Below, one piece after another: positions 1 to 8,240 of a DNA stretch of 64,000 nucleotides (within the stretch, counting starts at the first letter, position 1; the number at the start of each line of letters is the position of its first letter). A program made the position numbers and the translations under genes. The notes under the pieces were generated by a model. The model had not been told where the DNA came from. It ran no database searches and saw only the letters and a program-made list of their open reading frames with translations. This stretch comes from Streptomyces zhihengii (lineage in GTDB: Bacteria > Actinomycetota > Actinomycetes > Streptomycetales > Streptomycetaceae). The stretch is from positions 124,001 to 188,000 of the forward strand of contig NZ_JAFEJA010000001.1 of the NCBI RefSeq assembly GCF_016919245.1, in the 5' to 3' direction.

Positions 1-228
1 GCCGCCCTCGCCGTCCACCAGGATGGGACCGCCGCCGACGATCGCGTGCCGGGAGTCGCCCGTCTCCACCCATGCCCGGGACCGCACGGTGACCAGCCAG
101 CCGAACTCGTGGGCCTTCACTCCCGTCACCACCTCGGCAGGCAGGGGCCCTTCCGCGTACGCACTGCTCCGGTGCTCGTGCAGCAGCGCTTCCTCGGCCA
201 GCGCGACGGCCCGCTCTCTCGTGATCAC
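1..228 (-). CDS. Imm35/YrhB-like immunity-type protein (3' end outside window)
   Basis: The reverse strand reads from GTG at 228 through the window edge without a stop, giving about 76 residues that begin V-I-T-R-E-R-A and contain the segment G-W-L-V-T-V and then G-G-G-P-I-L-V-D near the edge. This spacing (N-terminal helix, GWLV strand, late GGGP..VD strand) is that of the small YrhB/Imm35 proteins of streptomycetes, which are predicted immunity proteins for polymorphic toxins. Family assignment is by motif memory only. The frame is open further upstream to an ATG at 360, but the similarity starts at about the GTG, so I prefer 228; no strong ribosome binding site decides it. Confidence 0.55.
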   Translation of the reverse strand, partial: MITRERAVALAEEALLHEHRSSAYAEGPLPAEVVTGVKAHEFGWLVTVRSRAWVETGDSRHAIVGGGPILVDGEGG

Positions 229-478
229 ACCCCCATGGTCCCGTCCGCCGTGCCACCGGCGCAGGGCAGGTCGGTGTCCGGTCGGCGAGCGGGGCTCTCT
301 CGACGGCGGGGTCCCCGGCGTCCCGCGCCGGTGGGACCGCGGAAGCCGGTCGTGCGACATCCCAACCTCTGGCCTTGCTCAAGCGGGCGGTGACGCGGGG
401 GAAGGGTGGGGAGAGTTGCTTCGAACGAGAGAACGGGGCCGCGGTCGTCCGCGGCCGTCTCGACCGACGGGGGCAGCG

Positions 479-688
479 ATGGAACTGTGGTTGGTCATCG
501 GGGGAATCGCGGCGGTCGTCGCCCTGTACGGAGGCGTGCAGTGGCGCATCGACGTGCGGCGCGAGCGGCAGCACGGGAGCGGCCACCACTGGAGGCAGCC
601 GGTCGATCCCGCCGATCACGGAGGGGGCGCGTCCGGGCAGATGGGAGGGCTCGGGGGCGGAGGCGGAGGTGACGGGGGCTCAGCCTGA
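479..688 (+). CDS. small single-pass membrane protein with Gly-rich tail
   Basis: A 69-residue protein. Residues 3-22 form one hydrophobic segment (L-W-L-V-I-G-G-I-A-A-V-V-A-L-Y), followed by a basic stretch (R-I-D-V-R-R-E-R) and a tail rich in His, Gly and Asp. The charge pattern suggests the N-terminus outside and the tail in the cytoplasm. The start ATG at 479 is preceded by GGGGGCAGCG, an acceptable ribosome binding site. The frame is open far upstream, but that part is low-complexity and overlaps the opposite-strand gene at 1-228. No family recognised; such small membrane proteins are frequent in Streptomyces. Confidence 0.6.
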   Translation: MELWLVIGGIAAVVALYGGVQWRIDVRRERQHGSGHHWRQPVDPADHGGGASGQMGGLGGGGGGDGGSA

Positions 689-741
689 GACGGCGAGGAC
701 GCGGCGACGGGACGACGACGCCAGGGGGTCGTCCCGATCGC

Positions 742-757
742 GGTCGGTCGGTCGGTC
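742..757. repeat. GGTC tetranucleotide run (4 units)
   Basis: Four exact GGTC units in the gap between the small membrane protein and the HelD-like gene. A similar CGGT/GGTC run lies at 9670-9690 behind another membrane-protein gene. Probably a simple slippage repeat. Confidence 0.5.
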
Positions 758-788
758 GGGCAGGGGCGGGTGGCCGCCGCGACTCCGG

Positions 789-3700
789 TCAGGCGCCCCC
801 GGAGGAGCCGAACGCGACGGCCGCGTGCTCGCCGTCCCAGCCGGCGGGGGTGCGCCAGATGACGTTGACGCGGAACACGTCGCGGATCGTGTCAGCGGAC
901 CAGTCGTCGGCAGGCGGTTCGGAGAGCACGAGGTAGAGACCGTCGGCCGGGGCGGGCAGCGTGTGGTTGATCTCCAGCAGCCGGGTCGCGCCCGAGCGCA
1001 GGTCCGCGTAGGCGGAGCGGCCCGCGCCCAGAGCCTCGTACAGGAAGAGACCGTGCCGGGTGACGCAGCTGACGTCGACGACCGCCGAGTCGGCCGGCTG
1101 GAGGTCCGCCCAGAGAAGCGAGGACTTCAGCGCGTGACGGACCGCTTCGTGCTTCTTGCACGCACGGTCGGTGTCGGCGGCCGTCTCCAGCGCGCGGAGG
1201 AACCCGTCCATGGTGGTCGGCTCCGGTGGTGCGGTGGCGGTGGCGGTCGTGTCCGCGGCGGTCATCTGCTCTTCTTCCTTCTGATCGGGTTGCGCCGGCG
1301 TGCTGGGGACCGCGGTGTCGGAGCCGGGCGGCGTCGCCGTGCCGAAGCGCTCGTGGAGCACTCCCCTGGCTTCGGCGAGGGGCTCGGCCCAGCCGGAGGC
1401 CGCCAGCGCCTCGGCGAGCCGGCCCGCGTCGAAGGTGCCCTCCTTGAGCGCGCGGTTGACCGTCGCGGCGAGGTCGCGAAGTGCGCCGAGCCGTTCCCGG
1501 TCCGGATCGCCGAGCAGGTGGAGCACGGCGACCCAGTCGGCCTGGTCCCGCCGGAGGACGCGGTTGGCCATCCCCTGGAGTTCGGAGAGGCGGATGCGGG
1601 CGTCGGGAACGTCGCCGTCGCTCTCGGTCAGATCCGTCAGGACGTCGAGTGCCGCGGCGTAGCGCCCCGCCATCCGCTCCGAAACGGGCGACCGGCCGCG
1701 CTGGTCCGCGGTGAGCACCGTCTGGGTGGTCTCGTTGGCGAACACCCAGCAGTCCAGTTCCTCACCACGCCCTGGCGGCACCGATCCGTGGCGGACGGTG
1801 AGGACGAGCGGCCGGTCGATCACCGGCGACAGCGGCTTGACCTTGTAGCGGCCGCCGGGGGCCCGGTCCACGACTTCGACCCGGACATCGGTGCCGACCC
1901 GGGGAAGCCCTCCGGCCCCGCCGTCGTCCGGCCCCGGGTCGGGCACAGCAGGTGCCTGGGCGTCTTGGGCGCCGGTGAGTGCCGCGGGCAGCGGGGCGGT
2001 GTGCAGGACCGTCAGGCTCTGGGTGCTGCGGGTGAGGGCCACGTACAGCCGGCGCAGTCCGGCGGGCCCGCGGTCGGCGATCGCGGCGGGCTCGACGACC
2101 AGGACGTGGTCGTACTCCATGCCCTTGGCCTGCGCGGCGGACAGGACGGAGACGGTCTCGCCGTTCGGGCCGCCCGTCCCGGCGTCCTCGCCGATCCGGC
2201 GGCTGATCGCCTCCAGCCAGTCCGAGTCGTCGGGCACGATGACGGCCACGGAGCGGGGGGTGCTCCCGTCGCTGGTGCGACCGAGGCGCGCCACCTGGGC
2301 GACGGTGTCGTCGAGCAGCTTCCACGGCTCGGTGGCCACCGTCCGCACGGCGTCCGCACCCGCCTCCCGGACGGCCTGCGGATACGGCAGGGCCGGAGCG
2401 ACCGTCCGTGCGAGCGGAGCCACGAACTCCATGATCTCGGCGGGGACCCGGTAGCTGGTGGTGAGCTGAGCCAGGCTCCAGTCGCCGTGGTCGGAGAGGA
2501 GGGCGCCGAGCAGGTCCCAGTCCGGCGGGATGTGGGCGCCGGTCGCCTGCGCGAGGTCGCCCAGGACGGTCATGGAACCGCCGGCGGCGCAGCGCCGCCG
2601 CAGGGAGCGGGCCTGCATGGGGGTGAGGTCCTGGGCCTCGTCGACGACGATGTGGCCGTAGCGCGGCGGGGTGTCGCCGCTGATCAGGACTCCGAGTTCT
2701 TCGAGGCAGACGTGGTCGTCGAGGGTCCACGCCTCGGCGTCGGCGCTGGCGGCGCGGGCTCGCAGCAGGGCCGCCTGTTCGTCCTCGTCGAGGATGCCGT
2801 CGGCGCATGCGCGGAGCAGGTCGGCGGAGTCGTAGAGGCTGCGCAGGGCTTCCCGGGGGCCGGGGGTGGGCCAGACGCGTTCGAGGAGGCGCTCGACCCG
2901 GCGGTTGCGTTCGAGGTCGCGGCGGATCGTGCCGCCCTGCCCGCGGCGCGGTGCGATGTCGGCGAGTTCCTGGAGGAGCCGGTCGACGAGGAGGCCGCGG
3001 AACCGGTCGCGGCGCTCCCGGAAGGGCCCGTCGCCGGTGCGGGCTCGTTCGAGGAGCGCGAGGACCTCGGACTTCGGCACCCGAAGCGTCGTACTGCCGG
3101 CGTTGACGACGATCCCGGGTTCGTCGCCCTCGAACGAGGGGGCGGCCGTGAGGGGATCGAGGGCCTCGGGGCGGAAGTCGCTCTCGACGCGCCGCCGCAG
3201 GACGGCAGCCATGCGCTCGTCCGACTTCACCGGACGCGCCTTCGGGGAGTCGGCGCCGAGGACCTCGCCCTCCCACAGGCGGTCCAGCTGGACCGCGTTG
3301 ACGTCCCGCGTGCCGAGGGTGGGGAGGACCTGTCCGACGTAGTCGAGGAACCGCTGGTGGGGGCCGATGACGAGGATGTCCTGGGCCGTGAAGTGCTCGT
3401 TGTTGACGAGCCAGGTCACCCGGTGGAGGCCGACCGCCGACTTGCCGGTCCCGGGGCCGCCCTGTACGACCAGGATGTCCGAGGGCGAACCGGTGACCAA
3501 CTCCATCTGGTCGCGGCGGATGGTTTCGACGATGTCCCGCATCCGGCCGCCGCGTGACCGCTGGAGCTCCCGCAGAAGAAAGTCGTCCGGCCGGAGCGGC
3601 TTCCGCCGCTGCCGCCGCACGACATCCCCCGGGGTGGGGGCCGGCGTCCGCTCCGGTGCGGGCACCGCCTCCGCCGCCTCCGCCGCCTCCGCCGCCTCCG

Positions 3701-4262
3701 CCTCCTCGGCCGCGTCGTCGCCGGGGGCCCGACTGGGCTCCGGCAGGACGGCGGGCCCGGTCAAGACGGGCACAGGCACGGGCACGGATCCGGGCAGGGG
3801 CACGGATCCGGGAGTGGCCGCCGGCGAGGAGATCTCGTCGAAGTAGCTCTCGACGATCCGCTGGGCGCAGCGGAGCTGCCGACGCAGGACCACCTCGCCC
3901 GGGTTCTCGGGCCGGGCCTCGATCCACTTCCTGGCCATGGGGCTGGTCCACAGCAGGACCACCGGGTCGTTCGCGCTGTCCTTCACACCCCGGCGGCCGA
4001 TGTACCACGGCCGGGGCTCGTCGCCCGGGTCGTCCGGCGCGTCGACGCGGGAGAAGACCAGGGCTTCGTCACCCAGCCCTCCGTAGGCCTCGGCGCGCGC
4101 CTCCGCCTCGACCCTGTTGGCGATCCCGTCCTTGCCGCTCGCGGACGCGGTGGCTGCCGAAGAGCCGCTCAGTTCGGCCAGTTTCGTGGTGTAGCAGTCG
4201 TAGGCGTGGTCCACGGCCCGCTGTTCGCCGGCGAGGATCTCGTCCCCAGTGGTGGTGCTCAT
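789..4262 (-). CDS. HelD/HelR-like UvrD-superfamily ATPase with C-terminal extension
   Basis: A 1157-residue cytoplasmic protein of superfamily 1 helicase type. Visible motifs in order: HelD-style N-terminal segment W-Y-I-G-R-R-G near residue 90; an Ala/Glu-rich linker around 195-210 (9-bp DNA repeat of the GCCGCCTCC type on the plus strand at 3667-3705); Walker A G-G-P-G-T-G-K-S near 270; Walker B D-E-A-Q-D near 542; S-Y-R near 604; and the motif VI segment L-Y-V-A-L-T-R near 744. HelD proteins strip RNA polymerase from stalled complexes, and HelR of Streptomyces venezuelae gives rifamycin tolerance; this gene's own role is inferred. It is longer than typical HelD/HelR (about 700-750 residues) because of an extra region after residue about 990. 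The ATG at 4262 has GGGAGGA eight bases upstream, better than the in-frame start at 4298. Confidence 0.8.
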   Translation of the reverse strand: MSTTTGDEILAGEQRAVDHAYDCYTTKLAELSGSSAATASASGKDGIANRVEAEARAEAYGGLGDEALVFSRVDAPDDPGDEPRPWYIGRRGVKDSANDPVVLLWTSPMARKWIEARPENPGEVVLRRQLRCAQRIVESYFDEISSPAATPGSVPLPGSVPVPVPVLTGPAVLPEPSRAPGDDAAEEAEAAEAAEAAEAVPAPERTPAPTPGDVVRRQRRKPLRPDDFLLRELQRSRGGRMRDIVETIRRDQMELVTGSPSDILVVQGGPGTGKSAVGLHRVTWLVNNEHFTAQDILVIGPHQRFLDYVGQVLPTLGTRDVNAVQLDRLWEGEVLGADSPKARPVKSDERMAAVLRRRVESDFRPEALDPLTAAPSFEGDEPGIVVNAGSTTLRVPKSEVLALLERARTGDGPFRERRDRFRGLLVDRLLQELADIAPRRGQGGTIRRDLERNRRVERLLERVWPTPGPREALRSLYDSADLLRACADGILDEDEQAALLRARAASADAEAWTLDDHVCLEELGVLISGDTPPRYGHIVVDEAQDLTPMQARSLRRRCAAGGSMTVLGDLAQATGAHIPPDWDLLGALLSDHGDWSLAQLTTSYRVPAEIMEFVAPLARTVAPALPYPQAVREAGADAVRTVATEPWKLLDDTVAQVARLGRTSDGSTPRSVAVIVPDDSDWLEAISRRIGEDAGTGGPNGETVSVLSAAQAKGMEYDHVLVVEPAAIADRGPAGLRRLYVALTRSTQSLTVLHTAPLPAALTGAQDAQAPAVPDPGPDDGGAGGLPRVGTDVRVEVVDRAPGGRYKVKPLSPVIDRPLVLTVRHGSVPPGRGEELDCWVFANETTQTVLTADQRGRSPVSERMAGRYAAALDVLTDLTESDGDVPDARIRLSELQGMANRVLRRDQADWVAVLHLLGDPDRERLGALRDLAATVNRALKEGTFDAGRLAEALAASGWAEPLAEARGVLHERFGTATPPGSDTAVPSTPAQPDQKEEEQMTAADTTATATAPPEPTTMDGFLRALETAADTDRACKKHEAVRHALKSSLLWADLQPADSAVVDVSCVTRHGLFLYEALGAGRSAYADLRSGATRLLEINHTLPAPADGLYLVLSEPPADDWSADTIRDVFRVNVIWRTPAGWDGEHAAVAFGSSGGA
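1263..1280 (-). promoter_or_regulatory. possible internal ribosome binding site and start within the HelD-like gene
   Basis: On the minus strand AAGGAAGAAGAGCAG lies directly before an in-frame ATG (1265-1263). Starting here would give a separate 158-residue protein equal to the C-terminal domain of the large ATPase. The purine-rich block looks like a ribosome binding site, although it also encodes K-E-E-E-Q. Confidence 0.4.
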
Positions 4263-4278
4263 GTGCGTTCCTCCCTGC

Positions 4279-4313
4279 GGTGCCGGAGGCACCGCCACGG
4301 GCCTGCGCCCGTG
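4279..4313. promoter_or_regulatory. two inverted repeats upstream of the HelD-like gene
   Basis: GGTGCCGGAGGCACC (4279-4293, six-base arms) and CACGGGC-4-GCCCGTG (4296-4313, seven-base arms) sit 17-51 bases upstream of the start. They could be operators or a leader hairpin. HelR genes are controlled by a rifamycin-associated element, but I cannot match these dyads to it with confidence. Confidence 0.4.
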
Positions 4314-4419
4314 CCCCGCTGAAACACCTATCAGAAAACGGACGGTGACGGGCCGTCAGTGACCGGATCGATGGTCGGGTGATCCGTCGGCCGGGCCGGT
4401 CCGTGGCCGGTGGCCGGTC

Positions 4420-5013
4420 TCAGTCGCCGTCGACGCCGCCCGCGTCCCCGTCGCCGCCGGCGGTGTCGCCCTCGTCGTCCCAGCCGTGCCCGCCCGCCGC
4501 GCGGCGCCGTGCGCGCACCCGGTCGGAGACGAGCGCTCCGGCGAACAGACCCGCGATGCAGGCCAGCAGGACGGCCGTCCCCGAGAAGAGCACGGCGCCC
4601 CACACCGGATCGTCCCCGTCACGGCTGAGAAGGACGAGCAGCATCAGGCCGGGGAACATGGCGAGGAGCAGAGTGCCGAGGGCAGTGGTCAGCGTCAGGC
4701 TCTCGTGGATGCCGGCGTAGTCGGTGACGTCCTGCGGCGTCGCCGTCCGTCCCGGCGACACGACGGGATACAGGGCGACGGCCTGGCAGGCCAGGCAGGC
4801 GAGTTGCAGGTACCCGTAGTCCGCGAACGAGAGCGGGCCCGACCAGTGCCGCACCAGCCCGACGACGGCGCAGGCGACGGTCCCCGCGTTGCCCACGGCC
4901 ACCCACACCCAGCGGGACACCACGACGTCGACCAGTGTCTCGAGTGCGGGCTCCCAGAAGGACCTCCGGGTGATCTCCCTGAACCTGTGGTTGTTCCTGA
5001 TGCCGTCGAACAC
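4420..5013 (-). CDS. membrane protein of unknown function, four predicted segments
   Basis: A 197-residue protein starting V-F-D-G-I-R-N-N. Hydrophobic segments lie at about residues 36-53 (W-V-W-V-A-V-G-N-A-G-T-V-A), 65-85, 107-130 (T-A-L-G-T-L-L-L-A-M-F-P-G-L-M) and 140-160 (A-V-L-F-S-G-T-A-V-L-L-A-C-I-A-G), followed by a basic stretch and an acidic Asp/Gly-rich tail, so it is an integral membrane protein with a cytoplasmic tail. The GTG at 5013 has GGTGGGGG five bases upstream; an ATG at 5079 in the same frame would add 22 Arg-rich residues. It lies 157 bases downstream of the HelD-like start region on the same strand. No family recognised. Confidence 0.6.
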   Translation of the reverse strand: MFDGIRNNHRFREITRRSFWEPALETLVDVVVSRWVWVAVGNAGTVACAVVGLVRHWSGPLSFADYGYLQLACLACQAVALYPVVSPGRTATPQDVTDYAGIHESLTLTTALGTLLLAMFPGLMLLVLLSRDGDDPVWGAVLFSGTAVLLACIAGLFAGALVSDRVRARRRAAGGHGWDDEGDTAGGDGDAGGVDGD

Positions 5014-5203
5014 GCCCCCACCCCGTGGTCGCCGCCGCTGCCGGGCGGCGTTCGCGCACAGCACGCAGTATCGGGGCACGGGCGCCCGGCCACCAGACCG
5101 CGCCGTGTCCGGCGGTGACGATTGCCCGGCCCCTGAGGAGGACCTCGACTGCGGCTGGACTTCGGGGTGTTCCGTGGTCGGTCACCGCCGATCGGCGTCG
5201 GGC

Positions 5204-6406
5204 TCAGCTCGGCACGCTGCGGGCCGTCCCGGCCTGGGCGGGTGGGTCGGCCCGGAGCTCGGGGGCGGTGGGTTCGGGCAGGGCGCGGAAGAGGAGCCAG
5301 CTCAGGGCCGGCATGGCGATCAGCAGGGTGAGGGCGGTCCGTAGGTCGGTGGTGTCGGCGAGGTGTCCCAGCAGGGGGGTGACGAGGCCGCCGATGCTGA
5401 CGGTGAGTCCGAGGACGATGCCACTGGCGGTGCCGATGCGGGAGGGCAGGTAGTCCTGGCCGAGGGTGACCTGGAGAGAGAAGGGGACGTACAGCCCTGC
5501 TGAGGTGAGGGCCACGAAGAGGAACACGGCCGGGCCGGGTGCGTACATCACCCCGGTGACGGCGGGGACGGAGAGCAGACACGACCAGCGGCAGACGCGG
5601 ACGCGGCCGTAGCGGTGGGCCAGGGCCCCGCCCAGGAGCGAGCCGACCGCGCCGCCGAGGAACAGCAGGAACAGGGCGACGGTCCCCGCCGTGGTACTGC
5701 CCTGCATGCGCTGCTGGGCGTGGAGTGCGATGAAGGTGCTCAGGCCGGTGAAGACCACGGAGCGGAAGACGACCGCCAGGGACAGCTTCACGAAAGAGGC
5801 CACGTCGTCCGCGCTTCGCGGGGCCTCTGCCCCGGCTGTGCCCGTCCGGGGCCGGGCGAGCATCCGGAGCACGGGGACGCACAGGGCGGTACCGGCGAGC
5901 GCCGGGAGGACGAGGACGGGCGTCCAGTGCAGGGAGCCGTGCCCGATCGCGGCCGACACCATGAGCGGGGCGAGCGCGAAGCCGATGTTGCCGCCGAGGG
6001 AGAACCAGCTCATCGCCCGGTGGCTGCCTTCACCGGCCAGCCGGGCCACGCGGGCGGACTCGGGGTGGTAGGCGGCCACGCCGACGCCGGAGACGGCGAC
6101 GAAGCACAGGGTGAGTCCGTAGGAGCCGCTCAGGCCGCTGAGCGCGATGCCCACCCCGGCGAGCAGGGTGCTGACCGGCAGCAGCCACGGCATGGCCCAC
6201 CGGTCGGTGAGCGCCCCGAACACGGGCTGGGCCACCGACGACAGCAGGGAAGCGGCCAGCACGATGCCGGAGGCCACGGCGTAGGTGTAGTCCCGTTCGG
6301 CCGTGAAGTACGGGATCAGCGCCGCGACGGCGCCCTGGTAGATGTCGACGCAGGCGTGCCCCACGGCCAGCAGGGCGATCGATGTGTTCCTTCGCATCTC
6401 CCCCAT
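5204..6406 (-). CDS. MFS transporter, fosmidomycin-resistance (Fsr) type
   Basis: A 400-residue inner membrane protein with about 12 hydrophobic segments and a short cytoplasmic C-terminus. The N-terminal part contains G-H-A-C-V-D-I-Y-Q-G-A near residue 15, L-T-D-R-W in the first cytoplasmic loop and A-A-Y-H-P-E-S-A near 110, a signature of the Fsr branch of the major facilitator superfamily (compare AYHPEA). Members export fosmidomycin and related small drugs using the proton gradient. It is transcribed away from an AraC regulator with 46 bases between starts, the arrangement of regulated efflux pairs such as nimR/nimT. The start is uncertain between 6406 and 6397 (M-R-R-N-T-S); neither has a well-spaced binding site, so the mRNA may be leaderless. 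Confidence 0.8.
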   Translation of the reverse strand: MGEMRRNTSIALLAVGHACVDIYQGAVAALIPYFTAERDYTYAVASGIVLAASLLSSVAQPVFGALTDRWAMPWLLPVSTLLAGVGIALSGLSGSYGLTLCFVAVSGVGVAAYHPESARVARLAGEGSHRAMSWFSLGGNIGFALAPLMVSAAIGHGSLHWTPVLVLPALAGTALCVPVLRMLARPRTGTAGAEAPRSADDVASFVKLSLAVVFRSVVFTGLSTFIALHAQQRMQGSTTAGTVALFLLFLGGAVGSLLGGALAHRYGRVRVCRWSCLLSVPAVTGVMYAPGPAVFLFVALTSAGLYVPFSLQVTLGQDYLPSRIGTASGIVLGLTVSIGGLVTPLLGHLADTTDLRTALTLLIAMPALSWLLFRALPEPTAPELRADPPAQAGTARSVPS

Positions 6407-6452
6407 GCTGGGAGAACCACCCGGTGTCGCGCTTTCGATAGATTGACAGATC

Positions 6453-7196
6453 ATGCAGGAAATCCGCCATACTCCCATCGCGCCGACCCGGACCCAGCGC
6501 CTGGCGTCCGGCGGCGAGATCGACGCACACCGCCACGACGACCACCAGATCGCCTACGCCGGCAAGGGCGCCATCGCCGTGACCACCGACGCCGGCACCT
6601 GGATCGCCCCTGCCACCCGCGCGCTGTGGATCCCGGCCGGCACCGTCCACCGGCACCAGGCCCACGGCGAACTCGAACTCCACCTCGTCGGCCTGCCCGC
6701 CACCGAGAACCCCCTCGGCCTGGACAGACCGGCCGTCATCGCCGTCAGCCCTCTGCTGCGCGAACTCGTCGTCGCCTACACCCGCGACCCCGACGACGAC
6801 AGCCCAGCCCGTCTGCGTCTGTGCGCCGTCATGCTCGACCAGCTCGCCGTCTCCGCCGGACAGCCCCTGCACCTGCCGGCCCCCGCCGATCCCCTGCTCC
6901 GGGAACTGCACGACATCCTGCGCGCCGACCCGGCGGACAACCGTTCCCTCGGCGAGCTCGGGCGGCAGATCGGCGCCGGCTCGCGCACCCTCTCCCGCCG
7001 CCTCCGCGACGATCTCGGCCTCACCTATCCCCAGTGGCGGACGCAGATCAGGCTCCACCACGCCCTGATCCTCCTCGCCGACGACATGCCCGTCACCGCC
7101 GTCGCCCACCGCTGCGGCTGGTCCTCGGCCAGCACGTTCATCGACGTCTTCCGCCGCACCTTCGGACACACCCCCGGCGCCCGCCCCACCGTCTGA
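6453..7196 (+). CDS. AraC-family regulator with N-terminal cupin
   Basis: A 247-residue cytoplasmic DNA-binding protein. Residues 20-90 form a cupin sensor domain (H-R-H-D-D-H-Q-I-A-Y; G-T-V-H-R-H-Q-A-H-G-E) and residues about 150-245 the double helix-turn-helix of AraC/XylS proteins (L-G-E-L-G-R-Q-I-G-A-G-S-R-T-L-S; V-A-H-R-C-G-W-S-S-A-S-T-F-I-D-V-F-R-R). The layout matches NimR/YdeO-type regulators that control a divergent MFS exporter, and here the divergent gene is an MFS exporter, so local control is likely. The 46-bp shared region contains TTGACA at 6439-6444 close to this start. No ribosome binding site is visible before the ATG. Confidence 0.85.
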   Translation: MQEIRHTPIAPTRTQRLASGGEIDAHRHDDHQIAYAGKGAIAVTTDAGTWIAPATRALWIPAGTVHRHQAHGELELHLVGLPATENPLGLDRPAVIAVSPLLRELVVAYTRDPDDDSPARLRLCAVMLDQLAVSAGQPLHLPAPADPLLRELHDILRADPADNRSLGELGRQIGAGSRTLSRRLRDDLGLTYPQWRTQIRLHHALILLADDMPVTAVAHRCGWSSASTFIDVFRRTFGHTPGARPTV

Positions 7197-7293
7197 CGCG
7201 GGACCCGGCCCGCACACGAGACGCCGGGACCGGCGGTCGCGGCGGCCTCGCCACGAGGGCGCGCGGCCCGGTCCCGTGCGGGTCGGTGCGGGC

Positions 7294-7626
7294 TCAGTGG
7301 AAGCCGAGGCCGGTGTCGGCGCGGCAGTGGGTGCAGGCCTCGACGCCGTCGGCTATCGCGCGGGCCGCCGCTTCGCGGGTGACGGGGCGCCGGCGATGGC
7401 CGGCCATGTGGCAGGTGCCCGTGTGGACGTAGAGGGGGCCGCGGTCGTCCCCGATGCCGAGTTCGATCGTCCAGTCCGGGACCGGCGGGCGCGCGGCCTC
7501 GCCCCGGGCGCGCTCCTTCTCCTGTCGTTCGAGGTCCGCGATGCGGTCACGGACCCGCTGGAGGGCGAGGAGGAGCCACGTCTCCAGGGTGCGAAGGCGC
7601 GGCAGGTCCGGTGGCAGGTCGGTCAC
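7294..7626 (-). CDS. DUF6233 family protein
   Basis: A 110-residue protein beginning with an alpha-helical segment rich in Leu, Arg and Glu (residues 10-40) followed by D-W-T-I-E-L-G-I-G and a Cys/His-containing C-terminal part with V-H-T-G-T-C-H-M-A-G and E-A-C-T-H-C-R-A-D-T-G-L. These features match DUF6233, a small streptomycete family of unknown function often found in several copies per genome. The Cys-x-x-Cys and Cys-x-His residues might bind a metal, which is only inference. It follows the next gene at 22 bases on the same strand, so the two are probably one transcript. Confidence 0.7.
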   Translation of the reverse strand: MTDLPPDLPRLRTLETWLLLALQRVRDRIADLERQEKERARGEAARPPVPDWTIELGIGDDRGPLYVHTGTCHMAGHRRRPVTREAAARAIADGVEACTHCRADTGLGFH

Positions 7627-7648
7627 GGGCAGGGTCCAGGGGTGTGGT

Positions 7649-8020
7649 TCAGGCGGCGGTGGTGACGTCGAGAGCCGGGGTGGCCGCGGGGCGGGTCCCG
7701 GCCTTCAGGCGCATCCGCTCCTTCACCACGTCCTCGCCGGTGAGGGCCTCCCAGTACGGATGGGTGCCCACGGTGGCGGAGAGGTCGAGGCACTCCTGGC
7801 GCAGCCGGTCGACGGTGCACTTCTGGTCGTCGCTCCAGCCGGGGCTGGGTTCGCGGCCGCCGGTGATCGCGCCGGTGTGGGGGTGTTCGGTGCCGGCCCA
7901 GCCGTCGTGCGGCTCGACCGACCAGGGCAGGGTCCGCAGGAGCGCGCGGAGCTCGGCGGTGGCCTGGTGGAGGCGGGTCTGTGCGGCAGCGAGGTCGTCG
8001 GGGAAGTCGGTTCCAGCCAT
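7649..8020 (-). CDS. hypothetical protein, partner of DUF6233 gene
   Basis: A 123-residue cytoplasmic protein with a helical N-terminus (D-L-A-A-A-Q-T-R-L-H-Q-A-T-A-E-L-R) and a central part with W-S-V-E-P-H-D-G-W-A-G and S-D-D-Q-K-C-T-V-D-R-L. No known domain recognised. The ATG at 8020 is chosen because the sequence upstream is Arg-rich and low complexity, although the frame stays open to 8371. It is the first gene of a two-gene unit with the DUF6233 gene. Confidence 0.55.
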   Translation of the reverse strand: MAGTDFPDDLAAAQTRLHQATAELRALLRTLPWSVEPHDGWAGTEHPHTGAITGGREPSPGWSDDQKCTVDRLRQECLDLSATVGTHPYWEALTGEDVVKERMRLKAGTRPAATPALDVTTAA

Positions 8021-8240
8021 GCCGGAAATACTACGCCTGTTCGATTTCCTGAGTCGAGAGGCACGCCGTGGCACTCGGGTGGTGACGGATCGAGTCCATG
8101 GAGTGACGCTCGGTCCGGCACCCGGCACCTGGCACCGGCACCTGACACCCGGCAGGCGGCAGGCGGCGATCTGCGGCGAGGGGAGATCGGGAGCGGAAAA
8201 TCGGGCGACACCTCCGTACAGCGGATCCGACAATCGCGCC

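Noticed and set aside
375..3557. Long plus-strand open frame of about 1060 codons
   Set aside because: It is antisense to the HelD-like gene, is Arg/Gly/Val-rich without domains, and third-position GC favours the minus strand. High-GC DNA produces many such frames.
4263..4330. Rifamycin-associated element upstream of the HelD-like gene
   Set aside because: The dyads present do not match the element as I remember it; listed only as inverted repeats.
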